64,000 nt of DNA, taken from positions 1-64,000 of the IMG/VR virus record IMGVR_UViG_3300050343_000268; one strand, 5' to 3'. Source of the DNA: a virus. The notes under the pieces were generated by a model that saw only the letters and a program-made list of their open reading frames with translations, did not search any database and was not told the origin of the DNA. How positions within the stretch are numbered: position 1 is the first letter of the stretch; every line of letters starts with the position of its first letter. Below, piece by piece: positions 1 to 8,182 of this stretch. The translations under genes were made by a program, and so were the position numbers.

Positions 1-306
1 GAAACACACAAGTAATTGACAAATGTTACAACGAAAGTAAGACTTAAGTTGATGAATGCAATAACTTCTGTGAACGCAAGATGGAAACGAAAGTTAATTC
101 GTACGTAAACTTTAGCGTGATACGAAATCGTATCGTAAAAGAATTAACTTGAGTTTACTTGCGTGAATCGTGAGTGATATCGTAAGTGAAACTTACGCTT
201 GAGCGAACAATAAACATACGTGAACGAGCGAAGCGAGTGAACAACTGTAGATAAACGGAAGCTTGCAATCGTAAGTGCAATCTGTAGTTGTTACTGCTGT
301 GTCTCT
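1..306. other. Structured non-coding region rich in inverted repeats
   Basis: No credible gene is present. The segment is full of short inverted and direct repeats: a nested pair at 91-150, CGTAAGT/ACTTACG around a 3-base loop at 181-197, and ATCGTAAGTG occurring twice (179-188 and 269-278). It ends in a run of nine T at 308-315, which could terminate a transcript coming from the left. The function is unknown; an origin, a structured RNA or a regulatory region are all possible. Confidence 0.55.
91..150. repeat. Nested inverted repeat (60 bp)
   Basis: AAGTTAATTC at 91-100 is the exact reverse complement of GAATTAACTT at 141-150. Between them lies a second perfect hairpin, GATACG-AAAT-CGTATC at 119-134. 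The two-level symmetry suggests a cruciform or a structured RNA rather than chance. Confidence 0.6.
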
Positions 307-317
307 ATTTTTTTTGT

Positions 318-347
318 TTGACATAGCTCAAGGGTAGTGAGTATATT
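318..347 (+). promoter_or_regulatory. Near-consensus sigma-70 promoter
   Basis: TTGACA at 318-323 is followed after 18 bases by TATATT at 342-347, which matches TATAAT at five of six positions. This is the only promoter I found in the window with a consensus -35 box, so it is probably read by the unmodified host polymerase. It points to the gene at 660 with a leader of about 300 bases. One arm of an 11-bp inverted repeat overlaps the -10 box. Confidence 0.55.
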
Positions 348-439
348 AGACGTGTCAAAAATTTCATATCACTTTTGACCCCCTATAGACCGTTTTTTGC
401 CTAATTTAAGGTCAACTAGCTCTAACTCATACTCACTAC
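334..439. repeat. Widely spaced 11-bp inverted repeat over the promoter
   Basis: GTAGTGAGTAT at 334-344 overlaps the -10 box of the 318 promoter. Its exact reverse complement, ATACTCACTAC, lies at 429-439. Paired sites of this kind could be operators that a dimeric repressor bridges by looping. No repressor gene was recognised in the window, so this is inference. GTCAAAA/TTTTGAC (354-360, 373-379) is a further short pair between them. Confidence 0.4.
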
Positions 440-470
440 GGATAAGGGCTGTGTTTTGATACCCTCAAAT

Positions 471-482
471 ACCATCGATGGT
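471..482. repeat. Perfect 12-bp palindrome
   Basis: ACCATCGATGGT is a perfect 12-bp palindrome in the leader between the 318 promoter and the first gene. It could be an operator half-site pair. The remaining bases 348-659 hold no gene that I can support. Confidence 0.4.
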
Positions 483-510
483 GCTTATTTGGGCCAATTA
501 TTGGAGTCAA

Positions 511-640
511 GCACTATCTACCACGCAAACCACGGTAAAACACGCTAATTCCTTTAAACCTATTCTGTTAATCCCTCTCCTGTCCCCTATTTATAAATGC
601 ACTTTATAGAGAGTAGAGTGGTAAGTGTGGTTTTGTAGTA
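511..640. repeat. Quasi-palindromic module, copy A (inverted relative to 45961-46073)
   Basis: The reverse complement of this stretch aligns along most of its length with 45961-46073. Shared blocks are an ACTCTCTATAAA-like block, GGAATAGGTTTA/GAATAGGTTTAA and GTGGTTTGCGTGGTA. Each copy is bounded by inverted GTGTGGTT-type arms (here AACCAC at 528-533 and AGTGTGGTT at 624-632). Both copies lie just upstream of a plus-strand gene. The module may be a protein-binding control region, an origin or an integrase arm region. Confidence 0.55.
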
Positions 641-642
641 GT

Positions 643-648
643 TAAAAT
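643..648 (+). promoter_or_regulatory. TANAAT-type -10 hexamer (TAAAAT)
   Basis: TAAAAT followed by AAAT sits 11 to 17 bases before the first gene. It is one of at least fifteen similar boxes upstream of genes in this window, none with a clear -35 box. Confidence 0.35.
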
Positions 649-659
649 AAATAAAAGCC

Positions 660-956
660 GTGCCTATTAATATGCGATATACAGCTGATGCGTTGAGACA
701 AAGAAGTAGAGCTAAGCGCAGTCGTCAAGAAATGATCGACCGTACTATGTGTAAGCCTGGCTATACATGGAACGAAACACTACAAAAATGCCTTGGATAT
801 GGCGGCGGTGGCCGAGATAAGCCTGATTTCAAAATTCCAGAGAATCCAGCGTCTCCAGAATTGCCTAATGCACCCACCCCACCATCAATGCCAGATACTC
901 CACAGCAAGCAATTGCAAAAGAAGTAAGTGCAAGAGCGTTAAAGAATAATACTTAG
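660..956 (+). CDS. Small basic protein with a cysteine pair, function unknown
   Basis: A 98-residue protein opens the virion gene cluster. The N-terminus is Arg/Lys rich (residues about 8-30). A segment with two cysteines (CKPGYTWN then KCLGYGGGG) follows, and then a proline-rich tail. I do not recognise a family. The start may be GTG at 660 or ATG at 672; a TAAAAT box lies just upstream. Its position as the first gene after the control region, and the same strand as the virion genes that follow, suggest a virion or assembly role, but this is only context. Confidence 0.6.
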   Translation: MPINMRYTADALRQRSRAKRSRQEMIDRTMCKPGYTWNETLQKCLGYGGGGRDKPDFKIPENPASPELPNAPTPPSMPDTPQQAIAKEVSARALKNNT

Positions 957-962
957 ATTTTG

Positions 963-968
963 TAGAAT
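963..968 (+). promoter_or_regulatory. TANAAT-type -10 hexamer (TAGAAT)
   Basis: TAGAATAAAGA lies 25 bases before the start at 993. The identical TAGAATAAAGA string recurs at 9935, between two divergent genes. Confidence 0.4.
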
Positions 969-992
969 AAAGAAAATAGAGCTGCAAATACC

Positions 993-2354
993 ATGGGATT
1001 CGGACCTTTCCTTAGCAAAGAAGAGAAGCAAAGGATTAATGACCAAGCATATTACGGTCTTGGTGGTGCTGGCAATATGATGTCGTCGCCTGGCGGTAAT
1101 ACAGGTTTTACGGCTCAACAGAAGAAGGATGCAATAGATGCTGCTGCGGCTGAAGCCTTAGGTTTGAAAACACCTCCATCTCAGGTGATGGGACCTGGTG
1201 GACCAGGTGGATTTGGTCACACAAAAGTAAATGATCGAAGAAGGTCTTCAATGTCACCTTTAGCTTTAAAAGCTGAAAAGGAGGCTGCTGCTGCACGGAA
1301 GCGCACGGATGAGCTTAAAGCTAGGCTGGCATTAATAGAAAAAAATAAGCTGAAAGATACATCAAGCGATCTACCTCCATCAGCCCCCGTATTGCCATCT
1401 CCTTTATCACGTGACGTGATTAGTAGTGATGGAGTAAGTAATGGAACCCAAACTAGCCCTGGAGGTACACCAATCCTCGATGCTGCTGGTGCGGCCAGCT
1501 TTCTAAACAATCTGCAAGTTGGTACTGGTCAGTTCTCATCTACTCAGCTGCCTATGACGCAAAGCAGTATGTGGGAAAAGGGGAGTGTGGATGCTCAAGC
1601 GTTTAGTGGTCTTGAGCCTAGTTACACTTCAAATACTCTTGGATCTTATACGGCAAGTCCTAAAGCATTTGCAAACTTAGATGCAACTGGGACAGGTGCC
1701 GAGTTCAATGCAAATGCCTCAGTCATCCCGGATGCTGCATTGCGTATGGGCCAAGCAACTGGAGCAATTCCGACTGCTAGTCCTATGTCTTCTGGACGTT
1801 TAGCAGATGCATTGAACGATCAGGCTGGTATGCAGTCATACATGAGTAAATTTGGTGATGCGGATGCAGATATGCAAAGACGTGCAAATGCAGCGTTTTT
1901 AAATACGGGGGGCTCTATGAAGGGTCTGCGAGCTAAGGAAGCTGAGTTAGCCATGTTCTATGCAGGTGGTCAACATCTCTCATTGAATGGTGACGGCTCT
2001 GAATTCTTGCGGAACAAGGATGGACAGAATATTGCTGCTGATCCTAATGATGTCAGAAACTATAAGTCTGGTCAAATGACTGCTGAACAATTCAGAGATA
2101 CATTTAAGGGTGCCGTCAATCAAACATTCACCTCAGCAAAAGACTCAGAAAGTTCACATTCCAAGAATCCAGTTGCGGCTTCATATCAATCACCTAATAC
2201 CAATTTCGGTCCAGTCATGGATACTGAAGAGATGGGTAAAAGATTGGATGCATCAATTGGCATGAATGGAACATTCGGTCCTGTGATTGATGGTGATGTA
2301 TATGCCTCCTTCCTTGACGGTAGACGTGAGCCATTAGCACGCTTACTTAAGTAA
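993..2354 (+). CDS. Large Ala/Gly/Ser-rich virion-like protein, unknown
   Basis: A 453-residue protein of low complexity. A charged helical segment that is probably a coiled coil lies at about residues 88-120. A long Ser/Thr/Gly/Pro-rich middle follows, and the C-terminus contains two related stretches, NFGPVMD and TFGPVIDGD. There is no signal peptide or membrane segment. The ATG at 993 follows a TAGAAT box by 25 bases. Size, composition and co-orientation with the terminase and portal genes fit a structural or internal virion protein. No family was recognised. Confidence 0.65.
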   Translation: MGFGPFLSKEEKQRINDQAYYGLGGAGNMMSSPGGNTGFTAQQKKDAIDAAAAEALGLKTPPSQVMGPGGPGGFGHTKVNDRRRSSMSPLALKAEKEAAAARKRTDELKARLALIEKNKLKDTSSDLPPSAPVLPSPLSRDVISSDGVSNGTQTSPGGTPILDAAGAASFLNNLQVGTGQFSSTQLPMTQSSMWEKGSVDAQAFSGLEPSYTSNTLGSYTASPKAFANLDATGTGAEFNANASVIPDAALRMGQATGAIPTASPMSSGRLADALNDQAGMQSYMSKFGDADADMQRRANAAFLNTGGSMKGLRAKEAELAMFYAGGQHLSLNGDGSEFLRNKDGQNIAADPNDVRNYKSGQMTAEQFRDTFKGAVNQTFTSAKDSESSHSKNPVAASYQSPNTNFGPVMDTEEMGKRLDASIGMNGTFGPVIDGDVYASFLDGRREPLARLLK

Positions 2355-2395
2355 TAAATAGCATCTAAGAGTTATATACAATAGTCATAGGTTTA

Positions 2396-4492
2396 TTGTT
2401 TAAGAATGTGGCTTTAGAAGATATTCAGCAGATGCATAATCGTGCCATCACTGCTATTGGCAATACATCTGCTAGTAATAACTTTCGTCAGCATAAGCAT
2501 GATCAAAATAACAAGTTGATTGCAAGTGCAAAAGCATTTGATGCTGGTAGAACTCTTGGAATGAGTGAGGAAGAGACTCTTGCTGCACTGTCAAGGCAAC
2601 TCAGACGTCAAAAACGGGCAGATGACAAGATCACAATGCAGGATGTAGAGCGAAAATTCGTTCAATCTGCTAAAACACTGTCGGATCCAGCCAATCCTGC
2701 TGAAATTCAGGGTGTATCGCTAAGAGAAGAGCCAGAAATTGACCCATTTGGCCAAGATCAAGGTCAATATTACGAATATAAGGAAGGTGATAGTCAATAT
2801 GTAGACCAACAGCGTAGAAATACACTCGATTCCATGGCTGATATGGAAGCTCGTGACGAAATGGGGCAACGAGTTTATGATCGCTACGGTGTTCAACTAA
2901 AAAATGGCGTTAATCCTGGTGATTACGACGAATTAGCTGCTGAATTGGAAACATTGCGTGGAACAAGTGCAAGTGCTGGTGATAGGTCCCCAGTTGCACC
3001 TCAATCTGCGCTCCGAGACGCAATTGGGACACTGAACGCTGCTCAAGCTGAGCAATCAGGCTTTATGTCAAAACTCAGTGGAGTATTTGGTGGCGGCGGT
3101 AGAGAAATTCCTGGTTTAGTCGGAGTAAGGGGCGAACTGGAAGATGCATTGCGAGATGGCAGTGTTCAACGTGATGCAGACGCTGCATTATCCAAAGAAA
3201 TGGTCCGAAGAGATAATGAGAGGTTCTCTGGTCGTCGGGCAGGCTACAGCAACGTAAAAGCCGCAATGGAAGCAGAAGATATCGGTGAAACAATGTATCG
3301 CCCTTCTTCTACTTATCCAGGTATGGAGCTGCCAGCAGTTCGTGCTGATCAAACAATAGCTGCTATCGCGGCTGCTAATCCACGTCAGTTTCCAGTAGCA
3401 GGTTTCAATGATGCAGGGATTGCATTAGACCCAGCTACCGGTAATCCTATTGGAATGCAAGGTCCTTCATACCAAGGACCTAATACTGATGCGGGTGCTG
3501 CTCTTAATGCACCTATGACTACTAGAGCATGGATGGTTGAAAAGCAGCCTGGTTACAAAGAAGGCGGGAGGGTGTTTGGTGACTTCCCTCAGGTAGATGT
3601 AACCGGTGCAACATCTATGTTTGCTGACCGTATGCGAGGACTAACTGTCCCAGGATCTGATCAGCAACCATTCAGTAACGTCTCTCCTAATATTCGCAGC
3701 GTAGATGAACTGCAACGTGCAGCTGACGCAATTGTTGCTCGTATGCCTGGACCCTTCTTTACAAAAGAAGCAAACCCAGACGGTGGTGCACTCCTTAATA
3801 CACGTCAGCAAGATCCAGACATTCGTGGCGTATTAGGTAAGTTGCGCTATACACCCGCTCAGGAAGCTGAACTAGCAAATGCAATGTATCAGCTTGAGGT
3901 TGCCAAAGCCACAGAGATTAATCAAAACGGCAAAGGCCAGTACTTCACACGAACAGGACCAATGGGAGAATTAGAACCAACAGGTTTTGGTGCTACTACA
4001 CAAGGTGGTGGAAAAGTATTCTTCAATTCACCTGAAGCAATTGACCCTCGTGCTGGTCAAGCCCAAGTAGCACGTGTCATTCCTGGTCAAACCATTCAAG
4101 GAAAAGATATTGTCACAGCATTCAAAGGTCTTGAAACATCAGGTGCTCAACAGCCCTTCATTGGACAAGTCGCTGGCCAAGCGCCACGAATGCAGCGTTA
4201 CAACAGTACGGCTCCAAAGGGGCAGCCTGTACAAACTACGCCTGAAGGTATTGAAGATTATCTGAGACAACAAGAACAGCAATTTGCATATAACAAGCAA
4301 GTAACTGAGGCTAAGAAAAATCCACGTACAATTGTTAGGCCTGTTGCACAGCAGAAAGTAGATGAACCTAAGCTTCGAGGTAAAGTAGTTAAAGCACAAC
4401 TTGCACAAGAACGTGCTAACCGTGACGCTAAAAAACGTCAGACCAAACAAACTGAAATCATGCAGTATATCCCCCGCCGCTTTAGAGGTTAA
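2396..4492 (+). CDS. Large virion-like protein (698 aa), unknown
   Basis: A long polar protein, rich in Gln, Ala and Asp. The N-terminal third is helical and charged, the middle is Pro/Gly rich, and the C-terminus is basic (VVKAQLAQERANRDAKKRQ). The likely start is TTG at 2396, since the next ATG in frame (2432) loses a dozen plausible residues. GTG at 2408 is an alternative. It is followed after two bases by the next gene, so it is probably in an operon. No family was recognised; internal virion or tail-tube-associated protein is a guess from context. Confidence 0.65.
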   Translation: MFKNVALEDIQQMHNRAITAIGNTSASNNFRQHKHDQNNKLIASAKAFDAGRTLGMSEEETLAALSRQLRRQKRADDKITMQDVERKFVQSAKTLSDPANPAEIQGVSLREEPEIDPFGQDQGQYYEYKEGDSQYVDQQRRNTLDSMADMEARDEMGQRVYDRYGVQLKNGVNPGDYDELAAELETLRGTSASAGDRSPVAPQSALRDAIGTLNAAQAEQSGFMSKLSGVFGGGGREIPGLVGVRGELEDALRDGSVQRDADAALSKEMVRRDNERFSGRRAGYSNVKAAMEAEDIGETMYRPSSTYPGMELPAVRADQTIAAIAAANPRQFPVAGFNDAGIALDPATGNPIGMQGPSYQGPNTDAGAALNAPMTTRAWMVEKQPGYKEGGRVFGDFPQVDVTGATSMFADRMRGLTVPGSDQQPFSNVSPNIRSVDELQRAADAIVARMPGPFFTKEANPDGGALLNTRQQDPDIRGVLGKLRYTPAQEAELANAMYQLEVAKATEINQNGKGQYFTRTGPMGELEPTGFGATTQGGGKVFFNSPEAIDPRAGQAQVARVIPGQTIQGKDIVTAFKGLETSGAQQPFIGQVAGQAPRMQRYNSTAPKGQPVQTTPEGIEDYLRQQEQQFAYNKQVTEAKKNPRTIVRPVAQQKVDEPKLRGKVVKAQLAQERANRDAKKRQTKQTEIMQYIPRRFRG

Positions 4493-4494
4493 TC

Positions 4495-4836
4495 ATGCTC
4501 AATTCAAACTTTGACCCTAGTATTGTTAGGAGAGCATCTCAAGAAAAGCGTGAACTAGAAGAGCATCCTGCTTCTGGCTTTACTGCAAGCGGTTCAGGAA
4601 GCAATGGTTCATCAAGAGATCTAGGACAAGGAACGGCTAAAACAAGGATGGCTGGTCCAGGTGGAGCTTTTGCCAGACGAATGATGGAAGACCCTGAATT
4701 TGCAACCGATATTACAGGCTGGAGAAATATGTACAATCAGTCACCTCCTGGGATTGAGTTCAACGCATCCATGATGAACCAGGAATCGCAGAAAATGGAT
4801 GTACAAACACAATCAAGCGAAATGGGAGCAGCGTGA
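4495..4836 (+). CDS. Small unknown protein (113 aa)
   Basis: A polar, Ser/Gly-rich protein of 113 residues. It starts two bases after the preceding stop and overlaps the next start by four bases (ATGATG at the junction), so it is translationally coupled in the virion operon. No motif was recognised. Confidence 0.55.
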   Translation: MLNSNFDPSIVRRASQEKRELEEHPASGFTASGSGSNGSSRDLGQGTAKTRMAGPGGAFARRMMEDPEFATDITGWRNMYNQSPPGIEFNASMMNQESQKMDVQTQSSEMGAA

Positions 4837-5351
4837 TGATTTCTAAAATCAGAATGGCAGGTAAAGGTCTAAACGCATTAGGAAGCGGAACAAGACGCAT
4901 CCTATTTGGAGATATGGGAAAAGGTCAGATTATTGGCAGACTTGCACCTGATGCTTTCTTTGGTGGATTGGCTGCTTTCCAAACACCAGGTGATATGGGA
5001 GACAAACTTATTGCTGGTGGTTCCAGCTTCATAGGTGGAGGTTTAACAGGTCTTGCTGCTGGACGTATTGCTAGAAGGCTGCCAGGTGGAAAACATCTTG
5101 AGGGGCCAGCCGACATGATTGGAAGCCTCGGTGGTGATTATCTTGGAATGATGGCATCAGACCAGATTCAACGTGGAAAAGATGCATTAATGGGTGGACA
5201 AGGACTCACAGCCTGGGAGCGTATGAGTGCTGAGCAACAGTCACAATATGCCCAACAGTTAGAACAGCAACTCCTGGCTCAATATGGAATCATTCCAGGA
5301 ACACGTGAACAATATGCAGTCGATCCAACTACAGGCTATGGAGTTGCGTAA
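4833..5351 (+). CDS. Glycine-rich hydrophobic virion protein, possibly membrane-active
   Basis: A 172-residue protein. Residues about 40-85 form a Gly/Ala-rich hydrophobic stretch (GGLAAFQTPG, then FIGGGLTGLAAGRIARR) typical of glycine-zipper helices that insert in membranes. The C-terminal third is Gln rich and helical. Its end overlaps the next ATG by one base (TAATG). Together with the genes at 5351 and 7835 it may form the ejected protein set that opens a path through the cell envelope; this is inference. Confidence 0.55.
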   Translation: MMISKIRMAGKGLNALGSGTRRILFGDMGKGQIIGRLAPDAFFGGLAAFQTPGDMGDKLIAGGSSFIGGGLTGLAAGRIARRLPGGKHLEGPADMIGSLGGDYLGMMASDQIQRGKDALMGGQGLTAWERMSAEQQSQYAQQLEQQLLAQYGIIPGTREQYAVDPTTGYGVA

Positions 5352-6544
5352 TGGTCAAGATGACAGGAAAACTTGCACGGTTTAAAGACGCTTTTGATGA
5401 TGCCTATGGAGAAGGTCGTGAAGAGTGGACTAGATCTTTCCGTCAAGGGAGAAAGGCTGAGGGATTAGCTGAGAACGCGCCTCGCATGACCGAGATGACC
5501 GGTGCCTATCCAACAGGCATTCGCCTTGCAGAAGTCTTCCAGGATGCAGTTGGTCGTGGTGTAACTCCCCAAGAAGCTGCTCGTAGGCAGATAAGAACGG
5601 ACTTAGGTATTGGAACCAAAGAAGGCTTTGTTGACCGTGCTGGTCAGTTAGTAGGTACAGCAGCTGCAGACCTGACCCAAGACAACACCAGGAACTTCTA
5701 TTGGCTAATGAACGCTGCTCAGGCAACGGGCAACGTCATAGCTGAATCCGCTATGGGCAGTAAGCGGTTAGGTAACCCAAAGCTATATGGAAAGTCTCAG
5801 ATCAGGGACGATAAAGGACTGCCTTACAGCATTAAGAATAAGGATGACGTTGAAGTTGCTATCGCAAAAGGCTATCTAGATCCGAACGGCAATCCAACCA
5901 AGGGAGTGTCTATCGGAGACACAGATGACAAACTTCTGGAGAAGCGGAACTTTGAGCCTGGGCACCTAGCTGCATTGATGATTCCTACTGGAGTTGCCAT
6001 CAATACAGGCTTAGGATTGATGTCTCCATTCGGTGGAGCCGAGGGTTACTGGGCAGCGCTTCCGAGTGCCGAAGATCCAACTGTTACTGACAACGTCTTA
6101 GGTGAAGTAGCTCTAAAATATTTCATGGGTAAAACAGGCAACCTATTGCCGTATGACGAGTTCTCAAAAGTAAGGCCTGACGTAAGTCCAGAAGAGTATG
6201 GGAAATACCAGGGTTGGAAATACAGAAGGGGTGAAGACTGGAATCCCCTAGATGACGGACAAACCAGTATGGGTGCTGGACTCATCAGAACAACGACGGA
6301 AGGAATACATGGTCCAGAGCTTCAGTTCATGGGACGTAGCCTCCCAGTCACCACCGGTATTGTTCCTTACCTTGGAGCGCTTGCAGGAGGCGTTGCTGGC
6401 GTACGTAGTAGCAGACCAATTCGTGGTGGAATGGTAGGCGGGTTGGGTGGACTAGCTGCAGGTCAATTGGTTGGTCAATTACTTGAAGGTGAACGTCGTC
6501 GAAGAAATGCTATAGACAACGAATCGTTAAATCCTCAGTATTGA
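5351..6544 (+). CDS. Virion protein with hydrophobic Gly-rich C-terminus (397 aa)
   Basis: The N-terminal 300 residues are soluble and charged. There is one hydrophobic run (LAALMIPTGVAINTGLGLM, near residue 205), and the last 60 residues hold a Gly/Ala/Val-rich stretch (YLGALAGGVAGV, GGLGGLAAGQLVGQLL) before an Arg-rich tail. That layout resembles ejected internal proteins of podoviruses, but I see no family match. It is coupled to the preceding gene through a TAATG overlap. Confidence 0.6.
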   Translation: MVKMTGKLARFKDAFDDAYGEGREEWTRSFRQGRKAEGLAENAPRMTEMTGAYPTGIRLAEVFQDAVGRGVTPQEAARRQIRTDLGIGTKEGFVDRAGQLVGTAAADLTQDNTRNFYWLMNAAQATGNVIAESAMGSKRLGNPKLYGKSQIRDDKGLPYSIKNKDDVEVAIAKGYLDPNGNPTKGVSIGDTDDKLLEKRNFEPGHLAALMIPTGVAINTGLGLMSPFGGAEGYWAALPSAEDPTVTDNVLGEVALKYFMGKTGNLLPYDEFSKVRPDVSPEEYGKYQGWKYRRGEDWNPLDDGQTSMGAGLIRTTTEGIHGPELQFMGRSLPVTTGIVPYLGALAGGVAGVRSSRPIRGGMVGGLGGLAAGQLVGQLLEGERRRRNAIDNESLNPQY

Positions 6545-6574
6545 TAAACTATAGAAACATATATAAGAAAATCC

Positions 6575-6973
6575 ATGAGATTTGCTGCTGGAGGAAATAC
6601 AGGTGCTGCAATTGCTAACATTCTGAATAAAGATGGTGTCGATTATTCAGCATTAGGTGCTAGGCAAATAGGAGCACAGGCGCAAGAGTTTGTTGACACT
6701 ATTAATTCAAATCTTATGGTTGGAGGAGCTAACTTAGATGCAGCTGCCAGAATTGGAGCGGCAGAACATTGGAAAGATGTTCAAGGTGAAGTGGCTCAGA
6801 ATCAAGCTAATTCGAACCTTCTAGGATCAGCAATCGGTGGGGCAGGCCAAATAGGTTTATCTGCAATTTCCAGATTCGGCGGTGGTGGTGGTGGTGGATT
6901 TAATGGATCTTGGAACAGTGCAGCCGAAAGAGGAAGTTTTGGAATCGGAAGTGCTGCTCTTAGAGGCTTTTAA
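6575..6973 (+). CDS. Small virion-like protein sharing a domain with the 8928-9905 protein
   Basis: A 132-residue protein. Residues about 18-70 (VDYSALG, IGAQAQEFVD, NLMVGG, then DVQGEV) align by eye with the N-terminus of the tail-lysozyme protein on the other strand (VDYSDLG, AEAAEAVD, NLAVGD, then DVQSDL). The C-terminus is Gly rich. The shared segment may be a docking domain for the same virion partner. ATG at 6575. Confidence 0.6.
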   Translation: MRFAAGGNTGAAIANILNKDGVDYSALGARQIGAQAQEFVDTINSNLMVGGANLDAAARIGAAEHWKDVQGEVAQNQANSNLLGSAIGGAGQIGLSAISRFGGGGGGGFNGSWNSAAERGSFGIGSAALRGF

Positions 6974-7012
6974 TATAAATCGATAACATAGAAACAGGAA
7001 GGAGTTAAACAA

Positions 7013-7678
7013 ATGGCTATTGGTCAGATCCGTGGACTAAGCTTTAGTGAGCCAACTAGGCCAAATAGGATGACGGGTGGAGCCGGTGCCGGTGCATCTG
7101 CGTCAACAGGAGCAAATAGATCTGCGCTGAGAAACCCTAATTGGGGTGGAATGGCCGTTGACTTTATTGAAGCTGAATCTCTTAAGCGAAGGGCAATAAT
7201 GGGAGGCAATGCTGCCGCAAGAGCCAAGGTAATAAATGCAATTGGTATAACGACAGCGGAGGAAATTAAGGCCGAGGGGTACAAGGAAGCACAGGAAAAA
7301 CAATCCCAAGGCAATATTCTTGGGGGCATAATTAAAACAGGCGCAACACTTATTGGATCTGCATTAATTAGCGACGAAAGGACAAAAAATAATATTGAAC
7401 ATATTCAGGACGCCCTAGCGACTTTGCGTGAATTACGTCCAGTCACTTTTTACTACAATGAAGAATATAGTTCAACTCCCGAAAGACTACATCACGGGTT
7501 TATTGCACAAGAGTATATCAAGCATATGCCAGATGCTACTTACTACGATGAGAGTATTGACAGGATGTGCATCGACACAATTGAACTTATCGCTCTGCTT
7601 GTTCGCTCTGTTCAGCAGTTAGAAACAAAGGTGACTCGAATGGAAGCACAACACGCATTAGCAGGAGTAGCGTCATGA
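7013..7678 (+). CDS. Protein with C-terminal intramolecular chaperone (peptidase S74-like) domain
   Basis: A 221-residue protein. The C-terminal 100 residues follow the pattern of the S74 chaperone of phage fibres: ISDERTKNNI with the Ser-Asp-[Glu]-Arg-x-Lys-x-Asn core, then LRPVTFYYN, HHGFIAQE, and a terminal coiled coil. In this family the domain trimerises, folds the upstream spike and then cuts itself off at the Ser. Upstream there is only a short Ala/Gly-rich region and no beta-solenoid, which is unusual. The start has a strong Shine-Dalgarno (AGGAAGGAG at 6996-7004). The four final bases overlap the next gene. Confidence 0.75.
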   Translation: MAIGQIRGLSFSEPTRPNRMTGGAGAGASASTGANRSALRNPNWGGMAVDFIEAESLKRRAIMGGNAAARAKVINAIGITTAEEIKAEGYKEAQEKQSQGNILGGIIKTGATLIGSALISDERTKNNIEHIQDALATLRELRPVTFYYNEEYSSTPERLHHGFIAQEYIKHMPDATYYDESIDRMCIDTIELIALLVRSVQQLETKVTRMEAQHALAGVAS

Positions 7679-7815
7679 ATATCGGTCACGCAAGAACGGA
7701 CCTTCAATTTCTAATGGATAGAATTGGAGCTACAAGTGTAGATGACGTTCTTCGATATATAGGTGGTAAGCCTACACAAGCTCAGGTAATGGGCAGCATG
7801 GACGAAGACGCTTAA
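7675..7815 (+). CDS. Very small protein (46 aa), unknown
   Basis: A short frame starts in an ATGA overlap with the preceding stop and encodes a soluble helical protein (TDLQFLMDRIGA, then DVLRYIGGKPTQAQ). The helix-turn-helix-like spacing is suggestive, but the protein is too short to call. Translational coupling is the main support. Confidence 0.45.
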   Translation: MNIGHARTDLQFLMDRIGATSVDDVLRYIGGKPTQAQVMGSMDEDA

Positions 7816-7834
7816 TGATGTAACTTTTAAACAG

Positions 7835-8182
7835 ATGCCCAAAACCGTTGGGCGGTTTGCAGGATCATCAATTGGTCGTGGAATTGCACGAGCAATCCCT
7901 GGCTTATCCCTTCTAGGCAATGTCACTGATGTAGCGGATATTGTTGCCGGAGACGAGAGCTTTGGAAATAAGGCAATGGACGCAACTGCAATGACTGCAG
8001 GTGCTGCAATCGGGGGCGTACTTGGTGCTGGAGTATTCAGTCCGTTAACAGCTTCATTCGGTGCAAGTGCAGGGAAAATGCTTAGCGATGGCACACAGTT
8101 CTTATTCGGCGGAGGTAAGTCTCCTGAAGAACGTAGAATGGAAGAAGCACTTGCGTTGTTACAAAGTAGAGGAATAGCCTAA
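7835..8182 (+). CDS. Glycine-zipper hydrophobic virion protein (115 aa)
   Basis: Most of residues 5-85 are Gly/Ala/Ile/Val rich with small-residue spacing (IGRGIARAIPGLSLLG, AGAAIGGVLGAGVFSP), as in membrane-perturbing or ejected phage proteins. The C-terminus is charged. The stop and the next start share an adenine (TAATG), so it is coupled to the 8182 gene. Confidence 0.55.
   Translation: MPKTVGRFAGSSIGRGIARAIPGLSLLGNVTDVADIVAGDESFGNKAMDATAMTAGAAIGGVLGAGVFSPLTASFGASAGKMLSDGTQFLFGGGKSPEERRMEEALALLQSRGIA

Noticed and set aside
7711-8094. A 127-residue minus-strand frame
   Set aside because: It is a shadow of two small coupled plus-strand genes with coding-like composition and TAATG/ATGA junctions.
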